Shown here: positions 62,162 through 64,000 of the stretch, piece by piece
Layout of the letters: every line of letters begins with the position of its first letter
Position numbering within the stretch: position 1 is the stretch's first letter
Assembly (NCBI RefSeq): GCF_016735615.1
Contig: NZ_JAERSF010000001.1
Coordinates: forward strand, 806,001-870,000
Direction: 5' to 3'
DNA from: Flavobacterium tagetis
GTDB taxonomy: Bacteria > Bacteroidota > Bacteroidia > Flavobacteriales > Flavobacteriaceae
DNA length: 64,000 bases
Position numbers and translations under genes: made by a program
The notes under the pieces: generated by a model
The model's input: only the letters and a program-made list of their open reading frames with translations
The model's database searches: none
What the model was told of the DNA's origin: nothing

Positions 62162-62464
62162 GTTTGTAATTTTAAAGCGTCAAAATTACGACAATATTAA
62201 AAGAATAGCAATTTCGTAGAGATTAAGGGACGTGGATTTAACGGATTCACTTCGCGCAGACGCTATGAATACGGATTTCTGTTTAGCTAAAAATAAAAAA
62301 CCTTTGTCAAAGATTAGAACTTTGACAAAGGCCAGAACAATAATCACCTAATTTAGTTATTCTGATGAACGAAGGACCTCACAAGAAGCTTCGAGGAGAA
62401 AACCCCCATTTTTTCTCTCGATCAGCTAGTGCGATCCCTCGTGCTTCAGTACAACAAACAAGCT
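62162..62464. other. 303-bp gene-free region with decayed repeat sequence
   Basis: Contains the tatD -7 box (minus-strand TAATTTTG, 62181-62188), a stretch near 62213-62285 (GGATTTAACGGATTC, CGCGCAGACGC) that looks like a decayed dispersed element, and the terminator at 62301-62331. The remaining GC-richer part (62365-62455, with GAACGAAGGA and CTTCGAGGAG) may be another remnant. No ORF supported. Confidence 0.5.
62301..62331 (-). terminator. Terminator after the second S41 peptidase gene
   Basis: CCTTTGTCAAAG (62301-62312) pairs with CTTTGACAAAGG (62320-62331); on the minus strand a T run follows. Similar in sequence to the hairpin after the first S41 gene at 36508. Confidence 0.85.
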
Positions 62465-64000
62465 TTATTTTCCATTTTCTATATATAGCAAAGCGCGTTC
62501 CAAAACCTCGTCTTTGCCTTGTTGAACACCTAAAATTGTTGGTTTTACTGTAATATTTGGTACAATTCCTACACGTTGGGTTTCTTTTTTATTTGGATAA
62601 AAAACACCCGCGGAAGTAAAACTGGAATCGAATCCTTTTATAATTGTAAAATAATAATTTGGTCCATCTGCTCCTGATGTTTGTGTGCCAATAACTGTTG
62701 CATTTGGAGCTGTTTGAAGACTCATTGCTGTTTGCTCACCAAAACTATGTGTTCCCGAACCTACTAAAACAATTACTTTTCCTTTGTAATAATCTGTATT
62801 GATTTTTCCGCACTCCTGCATTTCATTATTAAAGTAATAACGTCCAGGATAACTTAAATCTTGATAAAGCAATCTCAAGATTGGTTTAGGTTCTGAATTT
62901 AAATAATCACTAACTAAAAAATCTGTGTAAGTTGGTCTGGCTCTCACATCAAAAATAATAGATTTAGTGTTTTTTAATTCTTCCATCATACCTGCAATCT
63001 CTTCTTTTGGCACTTTACTCATTCTTACCACACCAATATTGTTTTCTAGTATTTCCCATTTTGCAACACTTTTGGGTGGCGTTCTTTTAATTTTTTCGTT
63101 TGGATAACGATGTACTTTTTTAACAGAAGTGATATTATTTCGAATAAATTCAATTTCAAATTCATCGTTATTGCCTGTAAACATTACAAAACCAGAATTC
63201 AAATCTGCAGCAGCCCTATTTGAACCCTGCATATACTTTGAGAATTCTTCTGCTTTTTCTTTAATACTTACTCCATCAAGTTTTGTAATAATATCTCCAA
63301 TTTTTAAATCATCAATTTTAGCCAACGAGTCATTAGCTACACTTACAATCACCGATTTGTTATCTACCAATCTAGCGCCAAATGCGGGGTATTTTTCACC
63401 GCCTAAATATTTAATCATATTTGCGCTCATTGTTGATGCATGCGAATCGTTAAGTTTTATTGAGATTTCTCGCATTGCCAATACAAATTCTTTTTCAGAC
63501 TTTGGATCCGAAACATGGGGCAGAATTTCTATAAGAGCTTCATCCCAATTCTGATCCATTACATATTTGTATGGAAAAAAATATTCAACATAATTCCAGA
63601 AACGGAATAGACCTAAAAGACGTAAATTTTTATCTGTCCAATTAAATTGTGCATATTCTGGTTCATTTATAAACTGAAGAGCTATGCCTTTCCCTTCTCT
63701 GTTAACATAATAATTTGAACCCTGAAACCTATTTTCTTCAATAAATTTCAATTTACTTGAAAGACTTTTTGAAAACAGCTTTTCTTGTTGTGTCCAATCT
63801 AAATTTAGATTTTTATTAAAATAATCTCTCTTCGGGTCATCTAATTGGGGTTTATTTTCTGGAATATTTCCCAATTCATCAATCCACTTTTCTATTACTG
63901 TAGCATATTCTTCTTTTGTTGAAGCGCTTTCTACTTTTGGTAATATTGTAAAAAGTTGCTCATCCCAATTTGTTTTTCCAGCAGCAACAGCAGGATGATA
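62465..64000 (-). CDS. S41-family peptidase, paralogue of 36556-38202 (cut by window end)
   Basis: The frame is open to base 64000 and the homologous N-terminal residues (YHPAVAAGKTNWDEQLF) are still being read there, so only the signal peptide region is missing; the ATG at 63874 is internal. The visible 511 codons contain the PDZ domain (KIDDLKIGDIITKLDG) and the S41 core with likely nucleophile in THSFGEQTAM and the GTQTSGADG segment. The C-terminus is nearly identical to the paralogue 25 kb away. Confidence 0.9.
   Translation of the reverse strand, partial: YHPAVAAGKTNWDEQLFTILPKVESASTKEEYATVIEKWIDELGNIPENKPQLDDPKRDYFNKNLNLDWTQQEKLFSKSLSSKLKFIEENRFQGSNYYVNREGKGIALQFINEPEYAQFNWTDKNLRLLGLFRFWNYVEYFFPYKYVMDQNWDEALIEILPHVSDPKSEKEFVLAMREISIKLNDSHASTMSANMIKYLGGEKYPAFGARLVDNKSVIVSVANDSLAKIDDLKIGDIITKLDGVSIKEKAEEFSKYMQGSNRAAADLNSGFVMFTGNNDEFEIEFIRNNITSVKKVHRYPNEKIKRTPPKSVAKWEILENNIGVVRMSKVPKEEIAGMMEELKNTKSIIFDVRARPTYTDFLVSDYLNSEPKPILRLLYQDLSYPGRYYFNNEMQECGKINTDYYKGKVIVLVGSGTHSFGEQTAMSLQTAPNATVIGTQTSGADGPNYYFTIIKGFDSSFTSAGVFYPNKKETQRVGIVPNITVKPTILGVQQGKDEVLERALLYIENGK

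Noticed and set aside
63129..63554. Plus-strand ORF of 141 codons within the second S41 gene
   Set aside because: Antisense to conserved PDZ/S41 sequence; composition is that of a reverse-complement shadow.

Overview
The window looks like a chromosome segment of a Flavobacterium-type Bacteroidota. It is AT-rich. Many genes are preceded by the Bacteroidota -7 box TAnnTTTG rather than a sigma70 -10 box, and Shine-Dalgarno sequences are rare. It carries phylum-typical features: a murF-alr fusion, TonB receptor and PorT-like barrels, TPR-AraC regulators, and many short dispersed intergenic palindromes. About 45 genes are visible. No prophage, integrase, CRISPR array or rRNA operon was seen.

Layout. 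1-8.3 kb: the end of an FtsX/MacB permease, an L,D-transpeptidase, an Fe-S group (Mrp carrier, Nfu scaffold, 2Fe-2S ferredoxin), a SUKH immunity-like pair, and asd. 8.4-20.5 kb: mscL, murF-alr, envelope proteins, a His/Cys-rich small protein next to a TonB receptor, a prolyl oligopeptidase, and a Gfo/Idh oxidoreductase. 20.7-27.4 kb: a DNA polymerase III alpha subunit carrying its own N-terminal proofreading exonuclease, then an SDR/AraC pair. 27.8-32.8 kb: leucine biosynthesis leuC-leuD-(leuA-like)-leuB, with a Leu-rich short ORF overlapping the leuC start. 32.8-38.2 kb: an RRM protein, a lipoprotein, rpsP-rimM, a four-helix-bundle gene bounded by repeats, a tRNA methyltransferase, and an S41 protease.

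38.2-47.0 kb is the most interesting block: a peptide production and export island. It has a HlyD adaptor, a C39-peptidase ABC transporter, three tiny cysteine-bearing precursor peptides (63, 44 and 60 aa; 6, 2 and 4 core cysteines; each ending in Cys), and a membrane oxidase that fuses a catalytically dead C39-like domain, a VKOR domain and a CGHC thioredoxin domain. A fourth, Cys-free GG-leader peptide with a frameshifted duplicate lies on the other strand, beside a membrane-anchored TPR-AraC regulator. The parts suggest that leader peptides are recognised, their cores are disulfide-bonded, and the leaders are removed during export.

47.2-64 kb: a glutaryl-CoA-dehydrogenase-like enzyme, a DUF3050 protein, a tight seven-gene cluster (speD, DUF4178, a small membrane protein, DUF350, membrane speE-like, a flavin oxidase, a polytopic protein) that looks like polyamine-linked envelope physiology, a REP-associated tyrosine transposase (RAYT) with its palindrome both beside and inside its own reading frame, tRNA-Ser(GGA), a LysR/MFS pair, asparaginase, an acyltransferase, TatD, and a second S41 protease cut by the window end.

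A second theme is the density of small mobile or repeated sequences. These are the GTAGAGACGC palindromes, a 100-bp element with 24-bp perfect inverted ends, a related but diverged element, TTGGAATTTGG repeats, GCCACGAATTC repeats and tandem CAAAGG repeats. Nearly all sit in intergenic spaces, and the RAYT at 55.8 kb is the only plausible mobilising enzyme in view. All functions are assigned from sequence motifs by eye; no database search was run.
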